Positions 44,555 through 54,636 are shown, counted from the stretch's first letter. The stretch is 64,000 nt of DNA from Telluribacter humicola (GCF_017355935.1 NZ_JAFIQT010000004.1:124001-188000), one strand, 5' to 3'. A program made the numbers and translations. Notes: a model not told the origin generated them from the letters alone.

Positions 44555-45457
44555 CTATATTCTTCCTATTTTCTGATCTAAGGGATTAGTCTTCTCCCGA
44601 TACGTCCGGGGTGAAACACCCAATCGCTTACGAAACAAACGCGTGAAGTAGTTGGGATCATCAAAGTTGAGAAGATAGGCAATCTCAGAAATAGTATAAG
44701 AAGAATGCAGCAGGTACCTTTTCGCTTCAGACAGTACATGGTCCTGCACCACTTCCAGCGCCGACTGATTCACCACTTGCCGACATACGCGGTTCAGGTG
44801 TACAGGCGTTATACCAAGTTCTTCGGCATACTGCTGTATACTGCGTCCGTGACGAACGTGCTCTTTGATCAGGAACTGAAAGCTTCGGAAATAGGCCAGA
44901 ATTCGATTGGATGTAGCCTGCTGATCTGTCTTTTGCAGATGAACCAGCCGGTATATTTCCAGGAGTAGCAGGGACAGACCGGCCTGTATAGCCAGTGATC
45001 GCTCGGGACGGTTATCAAACAGTTCGTCGTGTACCTGCTCTACTAGTCCGGCCAGCTTTCCAAAAGCTTCCTCATCGGTATTAGACTGGATAATCTGGGC
45101 CTGATTAAGGGTAACCAGTACGGCGGGCGACGCATTGAAGATGGTGTCCAGATAAGAATTTGACAGCAGAAGGGTCGAACCCGTTACATCCTTTGTGAAC
45201 TGGCAGCTATGCAGTACATCTACCGGTATAGTCTGCAGACAGGGGGCCTGCAGATGAACCTTACTTGCCCCTAAGGTTGTGGTGAGCTGACCTGTTTCGA
45301 TCAGTATAAGTTGAAACAGGTCGGTATGCAGGTGCGGCTCAATGGTCCAGTATATTCTATGAAGACGATCTTCCAGACGCTCACTATGTACGAAGTTCGG
45401 TAACAGGGGAGAGTAGGGCTCCCCGTACAGATTGAAATTAACTACGTTATTGCCCAT
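44555..45457 (-). CDS. AraC family transcriptional regulator
   Basis: 300 aa. An N-terminal cupin-like ligand domain (about 35-120) and a C-terminal double helix-turn-helix (about 195-290; RSIQQYAEELGITPVHLNRVCR; YTISEIAYLLNFDDPNYFTRLF; GVSPRTYRE). It is divergent from the cupin gene at 45617 with 159 bp between, so that gene is the likely target. Effector unknown. Confidence 0.9.
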   Translation of the reverse strand: MGNNVVNFNLYGEPYSPLLPNFVHSERLEDRLHRIYWTIEPHLHTDLFQLILIETGQLTTTLGASKVHLQAPCLQTIPVDVLHSCQFTKDVTGSTLLLSNSYLDTIFNASPAVLVTLNQAQIIQSNTDEEAFGKLAGLVEQVHDELFDNRPERSLAIQAGLSLLLLEIYRLVHLQKTDQQATSNRILAYFRSFQFLIKEHVRHGRSIQQYAEELGITPVHLNRVCRQVVNQSALEVVQDHVLSEAKRYLLHSSYTISEIAYLLNFDDPNYFTRLFRKRLGVSPRTYREKTNPLDQKIGRI

Positions 45458-45616
45458 AGGTTGCTTTTATACTACTGCCCATCATATTCTGTCATGAGAT
45501 ATAATATCCCTTCACTTATGCATGTTCGGTTTGTGCTAGTAAAGGTACGGTTTATGCTACTCATCCGGGCGCTATTGTGGTACATTTATAAGACTATTTT
45601 GTAAATAACAAACCGT

Positions 45617-46801
45617 ATGACGCTACATAGAATACTAAAAGGGAAACTGGTACTAGCCGCCCTGCTGGGACTTACTACTTTCGATGGTCAGGTACTTGCA
45701 CAGTCCGCCGCTGCCTCAATGCTTGAAAAAGGAGCCTTCATACAAGGAGGCCTGGAGGCCATTCAGGCCGTTACTCCTAAAGGTGAACTACCCGGTCAGA
45801 AAATTCCGTACTACCTCCGCAGTGGTGAGGGTGAGCGCTATCTGGTAGGTGGGATGGTAGTTAACTTCATTGCCAGAGGCAGTGATACAGGCGACCTTTA
45901 CGAATGGACGGTCATTACCGGCGGAAAAGGAGCCGCATTGCCTTCCCACAGTCACAGTACTACGCACGAAGCCATACTGGTTTTGGATGGCGAAGTAGAA
46001 CTCTGGCTGGCCGGTAAGCACCACCGTATGATCAAGGGCGATTTTGCCAGCATTCCTCCAGCTACAGCCCATGCCTTCCGGATGCTGTCACACCATACCC
46101 AGTTGATGTCGATCAGTAACGGGAATCGTTTGGGAGCTATGTACCGTACATTGGGTAAGTCCTATACCGGCTACGTGCAGCCCTCGGACCATGTACCGGC
46201 TCTGCCCCAGGCCGATCTGAAAAAAGCTGAGCAGGTAGCTGATGTACAGTTCGACGACAAGCCGCTCGCGGGACAGACTCCCCAGAGGGTTACCAACGCT
46301 GTACTACCCAAGTCTGTGATGCCCTACGTACTGGCCGTCGGTGAAGGAGATCGGTATACTATAGGTGATCAACTTTTTGGGATATTAAGTGATAATGCCA
46401 CTACCAACGGAAAGCTCCTGATCGTTTCGACCGAAGGTCCGGCTGGTCCCATGATCGGTAAGCACTACCACCTCAAGCATACTGAAACGTTCTTCTGTAT
46501 TGATGGGCAGATGAGCATGTGGGCTAATCAATCCCTGCTGGACGTTAACCCTGGCGACTTCGTATCGGTGCCAGCCGGTACTATCCATGCCTTTCAGCTG
46601 AAGAGTCCATATACCCGTTTTATGGGTATGCTCACACCGGGTGTATTTGAGGATTTTTTCAGGTCGGCACAGCCCTATACGCAGCATGTGTATCCACAAG
46701 TACCGACAGGAGGACCTAATTTTGAGAAAATGGCCGAACTGGATGTAGTGCTGCTAGAGCGGCCAGGTCCACCGCCGGCTCAGGCTCCCAAAAAAGACTA
46801 G
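45617..46801 (+). CDS. Secreted bicupin (quercetinase-like)
   Basis: 394 aa with a signal peptide (about 1-30, ending VLAQS). Two cupin domains: the first near 90-165 (LPSHSHSTTHEAILVLDGEVELWLAG) and the second near 265-345 (GKHYHLKHTETFFCIDGQMSMW; VPAGTIHAF). Each has the HxH...E...H metal-binding pattern of quercetin 2,3-dioxygenase-like bicupins. Substrate not known; it may act on an aromatic compound in the periplasm. It is divergent from an AraC regulator and precedes an esterase. Confidence 0.85.
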   Translation: MTLHRILKGKLVLAALLGLTTFDGQVLAQSAAASMLEKGAFIQGGLEAIQAVTPKGELPGQKIPYYLRSGEGERYLVGGMVVNFIARGSDTGDLYEWTVITGGKGAALPSHSHSTTHEAILVLDGEVELWLAGKHHRMIKGDFASIPPATAHAFRMLSHHTQLMSISNGNRLGAMYRTLGKSYTGYVQPSDHVPALPQADLKKAEQVADVQFDDKPLAGQTPQRVTNAVLPKSVMPYVLAVGEGDRYTIGDQLFGILSDNATTNGKLLIVSTEGPAGPMIGKHYHLKHTETFFCIDGQMSMWANQSLLDVNPGDFVSVPAGTIHAFQLKSPYTRFMGMLTPGVFEDFFRSAQPYTQHVYPQVPTGGPNFEKMAELDVVLLERPGPPPAQAPKKD

Positions 46802-46880
46802 GTATTAATAGCAACCTGATCACTTTTTAAGGATAGGTTGTGTAGATACAGCTTCAAGCTCAAAACCCCAGAACCCGTAC

Positions 46881-47843
46881 ATGAAGAAGATACTAACTAT
46901 CGCTCTAACCTTACTTACTATGGGCGTGAATGCACAACAAAACAGGGACCAGCCCGCCACTATTGACCCGGTCAAACTGGCCATTCAGTCATCCACGCAC
47001 TGGCTGGATCTGGATTACGTAGGCGATGGACTTACCGGCCATAAGCTGGATATCCATTTACCCAAGACCGGTAGCGGGCCTTTTCCGGTAGTTATTTCTA
47101 CCTATGGCAGTGCCTGGCGATCTAATTCCTGGAAAGCCAATACCTTCGCTACGGGTATAGGACAAAAGCTGCTGGATAGTGGCTTTGCGGTGGTCAGCAT
47201 CAACTACCGATCAAGCGGCGACGCCCAGTTCCCGGCCCAGATCCACGATGTAAAAGCCGCCATTCGTTATGTACGGGCTAACGCGGCTAAATTTGGTCTT
47301 GACAATTCCTTTATTGGCATCACAGGTTGGTCATCAGGTGGACATCTGGCTGCCATGGCCGGTACAACCAACTCCGTAAAAGGGACCACTATACAGGGGT
47401 TGGACATAGATGTTGAAGGAAATCTTGGCAAACATACCGGAACCAGCAGCAAAGTGGATGCGGTAGTAGACTGGTTTGGACCTACTGACTTCCTCATCAT
47501 GGATAGCTGCGGTAGCACCATGAAGCATGACGATGCGCAATCGCCGGAGTCAGTCTTGATCGGAGGGCCTATCCAGAAGAATCCCGCCAAGGTTGCTCTG
47601 GCCAATCCAATACAATATGTACGAAAGGATAATCCTCCGTTCCTGATTTTTCACGGAGATAAAGATCCGTTGGTACCGCCTTGCCAAAGTGAAAAGCTGT
47701 ACGAGAAGTTAAAAGCTGAAGGTATAAAAAGTAGTATGGTTATAGTCCAAGGTGGAGGCCACGGCCCCGGTGTAATGATAGATTCGTATTACGATAAGGC
47801 GATAGCCTTTCTAATATCGGAGAAGAAGGGTAAGAAGAAGTAA
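46881..47843 (+). CDS. Secreted alpha/beta hydrolase (esterase-type)
   Basis: 320 aa with a signal peptide (about 1-18). BD-FAE/carboxylesterase fold: oxyanion region STYGSAWRS, nucleophile elbow GWSSGG (Ser151), acid in HGDKDPLVPP and His in GGGHGPG. It likely cleaves acyl or feruloyl esters on plant-derived carbohydrates. It follows the bicupin by 79 bp on the same strand, possibly in one transcript. Confidence 0.88.
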   Translation: MKKILTIALTLLTMGVNAQQNRDQPATIDPVKLAIQSSTHWLDLDYVGDGLTGHKLDIHLPKTGSGPFPVVISTYGSAWRSNSWKANTFATGIGQKLLDSGFAVVSINYRSSGDAQFPAQIHDVKAAIRYVRANAAKFGLDNSFIGITGWSSGGHLAAMAGTTNSVKGTTIQGLDIDVEGNLGKHTGTSSKVDAVVDWFGPTDFLIMDSCGSTMKHDDAQSPESVLIGGPIQKNPAKVALANPIQYVRKDNPPFLIFHGDKDPLVPPCQSEKLYEKLKAEGIKSSMVIVQGGGHGPGVMIDSYYDKAIAFLISEKKGKKK

Positions 47844-47879
47844 GCCTCCTTATCAGTATCTACTGATAGGAATATAACG

Positions 47880-47926
47880 ATAGCCCCCGAACCAGCTATT
47901 TATTGAATAGCCGGTTCGGGGGCTAT
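47880..47926 (+). terminator. Intrinsic terminator after the esterase
   Basis: A 14-bp stem (ATAGCCCCCGAACC with its complement 47913-47926), one mismatch, then a further 5-bp GCTAT/ATAGC pairing and a TTATTGA loop. Downstream of the esterase stop by 37 bp. A smaller TATCAGTA/TACTGATA hairpin lies just before it. Confidence 0.7.
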
Positions 47927-48057
47927 GACTTCAGGGGAAGAAAAGTCATATTACAGATCATTTTCCCATTGACAATAGAAATAGTACTTATTCTGCTTTT
48001 GTCAGCTAACTATACAAGCTTTTTTTATTTAGCGATCTAGTAAATTTTCTTAATTTC

Positions 48058-48891
48058 ATGTACAAGAAAAGTATACTCTTCCTGGTGGTGGTCCTGTTGG
48101 CCCTATTCAGCTCATTTACCAATAAGCCCCTCACCTGGGTGGCTATCGGAGATTCTATCACCTACCTGAACGACCATCAGAACGAGACCGACCATAGAGT
48201 TACAAAGGGATACATGACTCTGATTACCGAGAAGTTGCCTCATATCAACTATATCAACCAGGGGCATAATGGGTGGACCGCTGGTCGCATCGCCGAGTCT
48301 ATCGACAAGCTAGGTATCCGTAAAGCCGATATCTATACGGTATTTCTGGGGACCAATGACTGGTGGGCGGGCCGCCCGCTGGGCCAGTTGAAGGATTATC
48401 AGAATAGTACTGGTAATGCCACTGTGTATGGTTCCTTCCGCATTATTCTGGATAAGTTACGTACTCTGAATCCACAGGCCCACATTGTCCTGATCACACC
48501 TATGCAGCGAGCGGACTTTGTCTACCTCTTCAACTACAAAAACAATGCGTTTGGGTCTTACCAGCCAAAAAATGGACAATATCTGGAGACCTTTGCTCAG
48601 GCGATTGACTCCATTGGACGATTGGAACGACTTCCCGTCATTGACCTCTACCACACCCGAGCCTTACGACTGGAGAAGCTAATAAAGTACAAGCGACTTA
48701 AAAATCCTGAAACCGGTCAGTACCAGAACTACGTGTACCCGGCCTACACCCAGGTTCCCTTCAATCCGGAACAAGATGAGTACCCCTACCCTCTGGATGC
48801 GGTGGACCAGACCTATGACGGCCTGCACCCTTCGGACAAAGGCTATGCACTGATTAGCAAGAAGCTCCATAAACTGTTCAAAAAGTACTGA
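48058..48891 (+). CDS. SGNH/GDSL hydrolase, secreted
   Basis: 277 aa with a signal peptide (about 1-22). SGNH blocks: GDSIT (nucleophile Ser33), block II/III FLGTNDWW and block V DGLHPSDKGY with the catalytic Asp-His pair. These esterases remove acetyl groups from sugars or act on lipids; the position near carbohydrate genes suggests a glycan esterase (inference). It is convergent with the cupin gene at 49024. Confidence 0.88.
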   Translation: MYKKSILFLVVVLLALFSSFTNKPLTWVAIGDSITYLNDHQNETDHRVTKGYMTLITEKLPHINYINQGHNGWTAGRIAESIDKLGIRKADIYTVFLGTNDWWAGRPLGQLKDYQNSTGNATVYGSFRIILDKLRTLNPQAHIVLITPMQRADFVYLFNYKNNAFGSYQPKNGQYLETFAQAIDSIGRLERLPVIDLYHTRALRLEKLIKYKRLKNPETGQYQNYVYPAYTQVPFNPEQDEYPYPLDAVDQTYDGLHPSDKGYALISKKLHKLFKKY

Positions 48892-49023
48892 TTCCGGTAA
48901 CACAAAAAAGGGAAGTAGATACACGTCCTTTAATAGATGCTTCTAAAAAGAACATCCCCGCCAGCGTAACCAGCGGGTGATGCAGATAGGTGTAGATATA
49001 AAAAAGTTTGTTCTAGTAGTTGC

Positions 49024-49620
49024 TTAACCAGCCTGCTTCCTAATATAGGGTAGAGTGACCTCAATCTTTCGTCGCTCGCCGGAATACTGCGGATAGTACC
49101 CCTTATAGCCTAGTATGCTGGCAAATGAAGTAAGCAGCCGGTACGACAGGCTGTTGGTCTTTTCCGGCAGACCTACCACTTTCAGATCGTACTCTTCTGA
49201 TAGTACCACCTGCTGCAAAAAGGGTAATCGTTCGTCAAACGTAACCTGCCCATCGTTACACAGCCCAAACAGCTGTTCAATCTGCGTTTCGGTATTCAGC
49301 GCCGGTTCTACGGTAACTGTAGCCATTACGGGCTCATCTTCCTGGTTCCACCACTGGTGGAGCTGTCCCTTCTGTATAGTCAGGGTATCACCCCGATGCA
49401 GAAGATGTAAGGTACCATCACAGTCTACTGTTAGAGCACCCGATTGTACGGAAATAGTCTCCGTCTGATAGCTGTGATAGTGACGAAGTAATCGTTGGGA
49501 CCGGGGAGCTATGTACCAGTCATACTGCAGATAGTTTCCATCTGTATCCCGTGCTGTTTTCAGCCAACGGACTTTCTCTCCAGTCACCTTGTTTTCAAGA
49601 GTTTCATCTGCTTTTGCCAT
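49024..49620 (-). CDS. Cupin domain protein
   Basis: 198 aa, cytoplasmic. One cupin barrel (about 35-115; RHYHSYQTETISVQSGALTV, then GDTLTIQKGQLHQWWN) with HxH-type metal ligands, and a C-terminal helical region (TNSLSYRLLTSFASILGYKGYYPQ). Function unknown; such proteins are often sugar-binding or dioxygenase-like. Confidence 0.8.
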   Translation of the reverse strand: MAKADETLENKVTGEKVRWLKTARDTDGNYLQYDWYIAPRSQRLLRHYHSYQTETISVQSGALTVDCDGTLHLLHRGDTLTIQKGQLHQWWNQEDEPVMATVTVEPALNTETQIEQLFGLCNDGQVTFDERLPFLQQVVLSEEYDLKVVGLPEKTNSLSYRLLTSFASILGYKGYYPQYSGERRKIEVTLPYIRKQAG

Positions 49621-50042
49621 ATGCTCAAAGTTTTAGAAACTGTTTCAGGGAAGAAATAAAGACTACAGTTCAACCATTTCCAGCCCAGATTGTTTTCTTA
49701 GTAGCTATTCAATTGACCAATACAACCTCCTCCTCCACTACCCTTCTGTCTCCTGATTTCAAGGCAGTTATGGCTTTTTAAGATTTGTAGACTGGTTATG
49801 CGTTCGCTTTAGACAAGTTGGCTGGTACACTATTTTTCAAGAGGAATAAGAGGAAAAAAGATGGATATCAATGAAGGTAATCTTGCATATATACTTTACG
49901 ATTTGATACCCGGGGAGATAGACGAAGAAGGGCTATTCCTATTTAGCTAGTCGGATAGATTATTAGAAAATTCAACAGGATAAACTGTATACTCTTTAAC
50001 AGATAATAAATACTCTTTAACAGATAATAAAACCGTATTGCA
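49621..50042. other. Upstream region of the 76-aa gene
   Basis: No gene supported apart from short AT-rich frames. It contains the 21-nt tandem repeat at 49990-50031 just before the small gene. Confidence 0.35.
49990..50031. repeat. Perfect 2 x 21-nt tandem duplication
   Basis: TACTCTTTAACAGATAAT followed by AAA, repeated exactly twice back to back. The second copy ends 11 bp before the ATG at 50043. It may be a recent duplication or a repeated binding site. Confidence 0.75.
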
Positions 50043-50273
50043 ATGAAGTTACCTCATGAACTAGAGCCCGGCGACCGCTTTTACTATCGTCATAGTATTG
50101 GGGAAGATGTAAAACTCTGGAAAGTAGTGGCTGTTGGCCTAAACAGTCTGATTGCTACCAGTGAGCATGTCTATACTAATGTACCCATACAGTACGACCA
50201 CATGAATGAACCAGAACGGCACTTTTGCTATGTACCTCCTCAACCGGGTCTCTTTGGCAAGCTAACCGGATAG
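50043..50273 (+). CDS. Unknown 76-aa protein
   Basis: 76 aa from ATG 50043 (MKLPHELEPGDRFYYRHSIG to GLFGKLTG). Beta-rich, soluble, with PGDRF-type opening and the end PPQPGLFGKL. No recognised domain. It converges on the response regulator gene of kinase copy 2, in the same place that the small GFLLRL gene occupies beside copy 1, but it shares no visible sequence with those genes. Confidence 0.6.
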   Translation: MKLPHELEPGDRFYYRHSIGEDVKLWKVVAVGLNSLIATSEHVYTNVPIQYDHMNEPERHFCYVPPQPGLFGKLTG

Positions 50274-50396
50274 CAGCTATACCGCATCCAGAAGTAAAAT
50301 ATAAATGTAATAGTGAGATGGCTGATGTAGCCTACTGAACAGGCACCTGAATGCCCTACTCAGTAGTCCTGCTCTGAAACTTGCATTTAGCTTAGG

Positions 50397-50804
50397 CTAC
50401 GGCTTATCCAGTACAGGGATCATAGCTGTAAGAAACTCAACAGTGATTGGTTTAGAAATAAAATCAACTACACAAGGGTACTGCCGCGCCTTTTGTCGAT
50501 CGCTGGGGTTGACTGAGGAGGAGATAATCATGACCCTGGTATGGGGGAATCGCTCATAGTACTGCTCCACAAATTGGTCCAGAAACTCATAGCCTCCCAT
50601 TACGGGCATGTCCAGGTCCAGGAATACAAGGTGAGGGTATACATCGGTCCCCTGCTCAACTGCCAGTTGATGATAATAATCCAGCGCCATCTGCCCGTTG
50701 GAAGCTGTGCGTACTTCTTTGGCAAACGAAGCCTTACTGTTGGCCAGCCTGAATATGAGCTGAGCCGTTGGATCATCATCTATGTATAGTACCTGATCTA
50801 TCAT
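50397..50804 (-). CDS. Single-domain response regulator, copy 2
   Basis: 135 aa, receiver only. MIDQVLYIDDDPTA with acidic pocket, phospho-acceptor Asp in LVFLDLDMPVMGG, IISSSV and SKPIT with the conserved Lys. It is very similar to 29828-30238 and follows the kinase stop by 7 bp. The output must be by protein contact, as in copy 1. Confidence 0.92.
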   Translation of the reverse strand: MIDQVLYIDDDPTAQLIFRLANSKASFAKEVRTASNGQMALDYYHQLAVEQGTDVYPHLVFLDLDMPVMGGYEFLDQFVEQYYERFPHTRVMIISSSVNPSDRQKARQYPCVVDFISKPITVEFLTAMIPVLDKP

Positions 50805-50811
50805 TGAGCGA

Positions 50812-53112
50812 TTATTTAGTAAAAGTGATGGTAAACGTTGTCCCCTGATCCACCTGACTTTCTACATCAATACTGCCTCCAAGGGCTTCAATTTGCGACT
50901 TCACCAGGTACAGGCCCAGCCCCTTACTATCCGGACGATCGTGGAAACGCTGGTATAGGCCAAATAGCCGGTCCCGGTAACGATCCAGATCCATGCCAAT
51001 GCCGTTATCGCTAAACAGGAGCTGTACCGAATCGCCGGTATCGCGGGTGGTGATATTAATGCGGAGCGCTCTCTGATAGGACCGGTACTTCACAGAGTTG
51101 GTCAGCAGGTTCAGCAGAATACTTTCGAGGTAGGAGCGGTCAAAATACACCATCGGGGCCAGCTGGTCATCATACTGTATCTCAGTACCTGCTTCTTCTA
51201 CCGAAATACGGATCTGGTGGTAAACCTTGTCAAAAACTTCCCGTATGCTTAACTGTTCTTTACTTTGGGAGGGGTTACCTTTAGTAATAAGTACCTGTAT
51301 GAGATCATTCACGGTCTCGTGCAGAGCTGTAGTAGATTTACGAAAACCTTCGATGATCTCTGCCAGCATGGGATCTTCAATGGGTATCGCCTTCATCAGG
51401 TCCAGTAATCCCAGCAGGTTAGACAAGGGAGCCCGGAAATTATGAGAGGTGATATACGTAAACTGTTTCAGTTCGGCATTGGCCTGTGAGAGTTCCTTAA
51501 TCAGCTTTTCTCTTTCCTGCTCCCGCTCTATATGTCTGGTTATATCCTGAATGGCTCCAACTATTCGAGTCGGATTCCCATCCTGATCCCTTACGATAAA
51601 TCCCCTTCCCAGAACCGTAGCATAAGTACCATCGGACTTTTGGGCCCTATAAGTTGCTTCAAATTGATTAACATCGGGCTGCTGGAAGCTTTGTGCATAC
51701 CCGTCCATAAACCATGGCAGATCATCCGGATGGATTTTACTAATCCAGGCCTCCATGTTTGTTACTTCCTTCGCCATATCATAGCCAAAGAGTAATCCAA
51801 AGCCACCTCCCCAGGTTGCTTTGTTGGTTGCTACATCATAATCCCAGATAGCATCCTGAGTTACTCTGGTCACTATTTCATAGCGCTCATTGGCTATACG
51901 CACCTGTTCGTCGGCCAGCTTACGGGCCGTTATATCCTTGGAATATACTGATAACCCTTCTTCGGACGGATAGGCACTTACATCCAGCCATAGATTCTTT
52001 ACGGAGGATCGTTCTACGAAGTGAACAGGTACCTGTTCTGAAACAGCTCTGTGATACTCAGTATAGTATTTCATTTGGGTAGCACCCGGAAAAAGCTCCC
52101 AGATGCACTTATCTAATGCATCCTTTCGGGACAAACCTGTTATTTGTTCCGCTTTCTTATTCCAGTAGGTAACTATCCAGTCTTTGTTGACAGTATAGAA
52201 GCCATCCGTGATACTGTTAAGTATAGTAGAGATCTTCTTGTTGTAAGTATCTTTCTGCTCTTCTGCTCGTTTATTGACGGATATATCCCGACCTATACAA
52301 AAGTACCTTCGGTCCTCTTCATCCCATCGGGCCGTCCAAAGAAGGTGTACCAACGTACCGTCTTTTCGAACATAGCGGTTCTCAAAGTTTCGCATATCTT
52401 CACCTACCACTATCCGGGCTTCCCTCATCTTACCATGGTCCGCTTCATATACCATATTTAAATAGGGTACCCCTACCAGCTCCTCCGGTTCATAGCCTAA
52501 TATATCTCTGCATGCACTATTTACCTGCACAAACCTCCCCTCTTCATCAAAAGAACAGATAAGGTCCAGTGACATATCCAGTATCTTTTGTTTCTCATCA
52601 ATTACGGTCTGCTTTTCCTGTAAGGCTAATTGAGTTTGTAATTCAGCTCTTTTTCTGTCCGTTATATCTATATGCATGACAGTCGCAGCCACAATAGAAC
52701 AATCTTGTACGATAGGAGATACAAGTGCTTTAAACCACCGTTCCTGATCAGAAAAAGGACATAACAATTCAAAACTAAACTCACTTAGCTCTGCCCGCAG
52801 GACCTCATCCACACCAGCTTGTACCCTACCGGCCTCTACCTCATCAGCGATTTGGCAAAGATCAGGATATACATTGTTTACCAGTTCTTGTTTGGTTGTG
52901 TCAAATTCAGAAATGTATCTTTCCCATGTTGCGTTGGCATAAATCAGATTGCCCTGCCTATCGATGACTCCGATGGCGGCTGGCAGATTATCCAGTACCA
53001 GAACATTAAAACTGGAAGCAATATGAGGGGTATCTCCTTCACTAGCTTGCTGGTATGTATCAATATTCTTCTCTAATTTATTCAAGTCAGACGTAGGGTT
53101 TAAGTTGAGCAA
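50812..53112 (-). CDS. Four-PAS sensor histidine kinase, copy 2
   Basis: 766 aa, cytoplasmic, four PAS units (about 35-153, 175-283, 295-400 and 405-530), HisKA with TSHNFRAPLSNL (His557) and HATPase with SKGLGLYLVKSQIEALGG. The start is TTG 53112; no ATG lies in frame nearby, as in copy 1. It is closely similar in domain order and in the kinase core to 27583-29826, so it is a paralogue. It lacks a flanking GFLLRL gene. Confidence 0.9.
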   Translation of the reverse strand: MLNLNPTSDLNKLEKNIDTYQQASEGDTPHIASSFNVLVLDNLPAAIGVIDRQGNLIYANATWERYISEFDTTKQELVNNVYPDLCQIADEVEAGRVQAGVDEVLRAELSEFSFELLCPFSDQERWFKALVSPIVQDCSIVAATVMHIDITDRKRAELQTQLALQEKQTVIDEKQKILDMSLDLICSFDEEGRFVQVNSACRDILGYEPEELVGVPYLNMVYEADHGKMREARIVVGEDMRNFENRYVRKDGTLVHLLWTARWDEEDRRYFCIGRDISVNKRAEEQKDTYNKKISTILNSITDGFYTVNKDWIVTYWNKKAEQITGLSRKDALDKCIWELFPGATQMKYYTEYHRAVSEQVPVHFVERSSVKNLWLDVSAYPSEEGLSVYSKDITARKLADEQVRIANERYEIVTRVTQDAIWDYDVATNKATWGGGFGLLFGYDMAKEVTNMEAWISKIHPDDLPWFMDGYAQSFQQPDVNQFEATYRAQKSDGTYATVLGRGFIVRDQDGNPTRIVGAIQDITRHIEREQEREKLIKELSQANAELKQFTYITSHNFRAPLSNLLGLLDLMKAIPIEDPMLAEIIEGFRKSTTALHETVNDLIQVLITKGNPSQSKEQLSIREVFDKVYHQIRISVEEAGTEIQYDDQLAPMVYFDRSYLESILLNLLTNSVKYRSYQRALRINITTRDTGDSVQLLFSDNGIGMDLDRYRDRLFGLYQRFHDRPDSKGLGLYLVKSQIEALGGSIDVESQVDQGTTFTITFTK

Positions 53113-53544
53113 CCAATACCGGATATAGTGCGCAACTTATATGCCAAATCCAGTTCCAGCCTTACTTTGTTGATCAGACTGTATATCATCAGTATGTACA
53201 AGTCGTACCTACTGGTAGAATTCACTACTGGTCAATGCACTCCTGCTGTACTGGATTTCTCCTTCTTGCCTGTTAGTAAGCGTGGTACTTGTGGTGCTTA
53301 AATAGCTATCTCCACCCCTGCTCATGTACTTACTGATTATACATGATTGTTACACCCATTTTCTGTTAATCTGGAGCCCAAAAACATTAGATTTTACCTC
53401 CCCCGCTATTTAGTAGTGAAGATGGTCAAAAAGCTACAATTAGGAGCGGATAAGATTTGTCATCATCCAAACACCACCCTGTATTGTGATCAACTAATCT
53501 ATTATATTGATACTTTAGATCTCCTACCCTTATCAGTACCCTCT
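53113..53544. other. Upstream region of the Tat-type isomerase gene
   Basis: The reading frame of the next gene is open upstream to 53347, but that 66-codon stretch has no family match. No gene seen elsewhere in this region. Confidence 0.35.
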
Positions 53545-54570
53545 ATGCAAAAAAGACGATCTTTTATTAAGAACGCTACGGCGCTTGCGGCCACCGGAAT
53601 ACTTCCAGGCGGTACTATTCAGGAAGTTGCTGATGCACCACTGGCCAAGAAGATTGGTATCCAGACCTATTCGATCCGGCGGCAACTAAAGCAGGACATG
53701 GTAGGATCCTTGAAAGCCCTGAAGAATATTGGTTACTCCCACATTGAGCTCTATGGCTATGAACAGAAAGATAATAAAGGCTCCGTACTGGGTTATGCGT
53801 TAAAGGACTACAGGAAGATGCTGGTTGACATCGGTCTGGAACCTACCAGCTCACACCTGGAACCTCCTCTCCAGAGCTTTTATAAGTTTGGGGATGGCGG
53901 AGGGACCGGTAAAGGGGAGCGTAGTATCCAGATAGAGACGTATACCAAAGATAACAGAAAGGCTATTCTTGAATTCTGGAAGCGGGCCGTGGCTGATCAT
54001 CAGGAGTTGGGAATACCAGTGATGGTACAGCCTGCTATGCCCGTTGTCAATACGCTGGATGATGCCAAACTGGTCTGTGAGGTATTTAACCAGACGGGCG
54101 AGCTGGCCAAACAGGCTGGTATGCGCTGGGGCTACCATAACCATAGTCAGGAGTTCAAACGGATTGGACTAAAACGGGGAGAGGATTGGTCGCCGGAGAT
54201 GGAAATTACGAAGGACTCCTACCCCAGCGAAATCTTTTATGACTTCCTTATCAAAAATACTGATCCCGGTCTTGTATTCTTTGAGATGGATGTGTACTGG
54301 GCAGTAATGGGCCAGTGTGATCCGGTTACCTATTTTAAGCGATACCCCGGGCGCTTCCCTCTTTTGCACATCAAAGACAGGGACATTGTAGGTTCGACCG
54401 GTTTTCTGAACTTTGAAAACATCTTCCGGACAGGATACGCGACCGGTGGTCTGGAACGGTATTATGTAGAGCATGAATACCCTAACCCCGTCAGTAGTTC
54501 TTCCCTTTCACAACTGGAGGCTGTCAAACAGTCGCATGATTATATAGCGAAGTCGGCGTTTGTAGTTTAG
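53545..54570 (+). CDS. Sugar phosphate isomerase/epimerase-like Tat protein
   Basis: 341 aa from ATG 53545, which starts a Tat-like leader (QKRRSFIKNATALAATG). The rest is an AP-endonuclease-2-type TIM barrel of the xylose-isomerase-like family: KKIGIQTYSIRR, SHIELYGYEQ, PVMVQPAMP, MRWGYHNHSQEF, VFFEMDVYW and LLHIKDRD. Such secreted Bacteroidota proteins are annotated as sugar phosphate isomerases/epimerases, though the substrate is not proven. Metal ligands Glu and His are recognisable in this series. Confidence 0.87.
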   Translation: MQKRRSFIKNATALAATGILPGGTIQEVADAPLAKKIGIQTYSIRRQLKQDMVGSLKALKNIGYSHIELYGYEQKDNKGSVLGYALKDYRKMLVDIGLEPTSSHLEPPLQSFYKFGDGGGTGKGERSIQIETYTKDNRKAILEFWKRAVADHQELGIPVMVQPAMPVVNTLDDAKLVCEVFNQTGELAKQAGMRWGYHNHSQEFKRIGLKRGEDWSPEMEITKDSYPSEIFYDFLIKNTDPGLVFFEMDVYWAVMGQCDPVTYFKRYPGRFPLLHIKDRDIVGSTGFLNFENIFRTGYATGGLERYYVEHEYPNPVSSSSLSQLEAVKQSHDYIAKSAFVV

Positions 54571-54636
54571 CATTTATATATAGTAGTTTAAACTCTTTGC
54601 TGATCTAGGTCCTGGCTATACCGCACAGCCTGGTGA

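Noticed and set aside
54633-54635. GTG as start of the sigma factor
   Set aside because: A terminator hairpin for the previous gene begins right after it and the extra 48 residues have no sigma-factor character.
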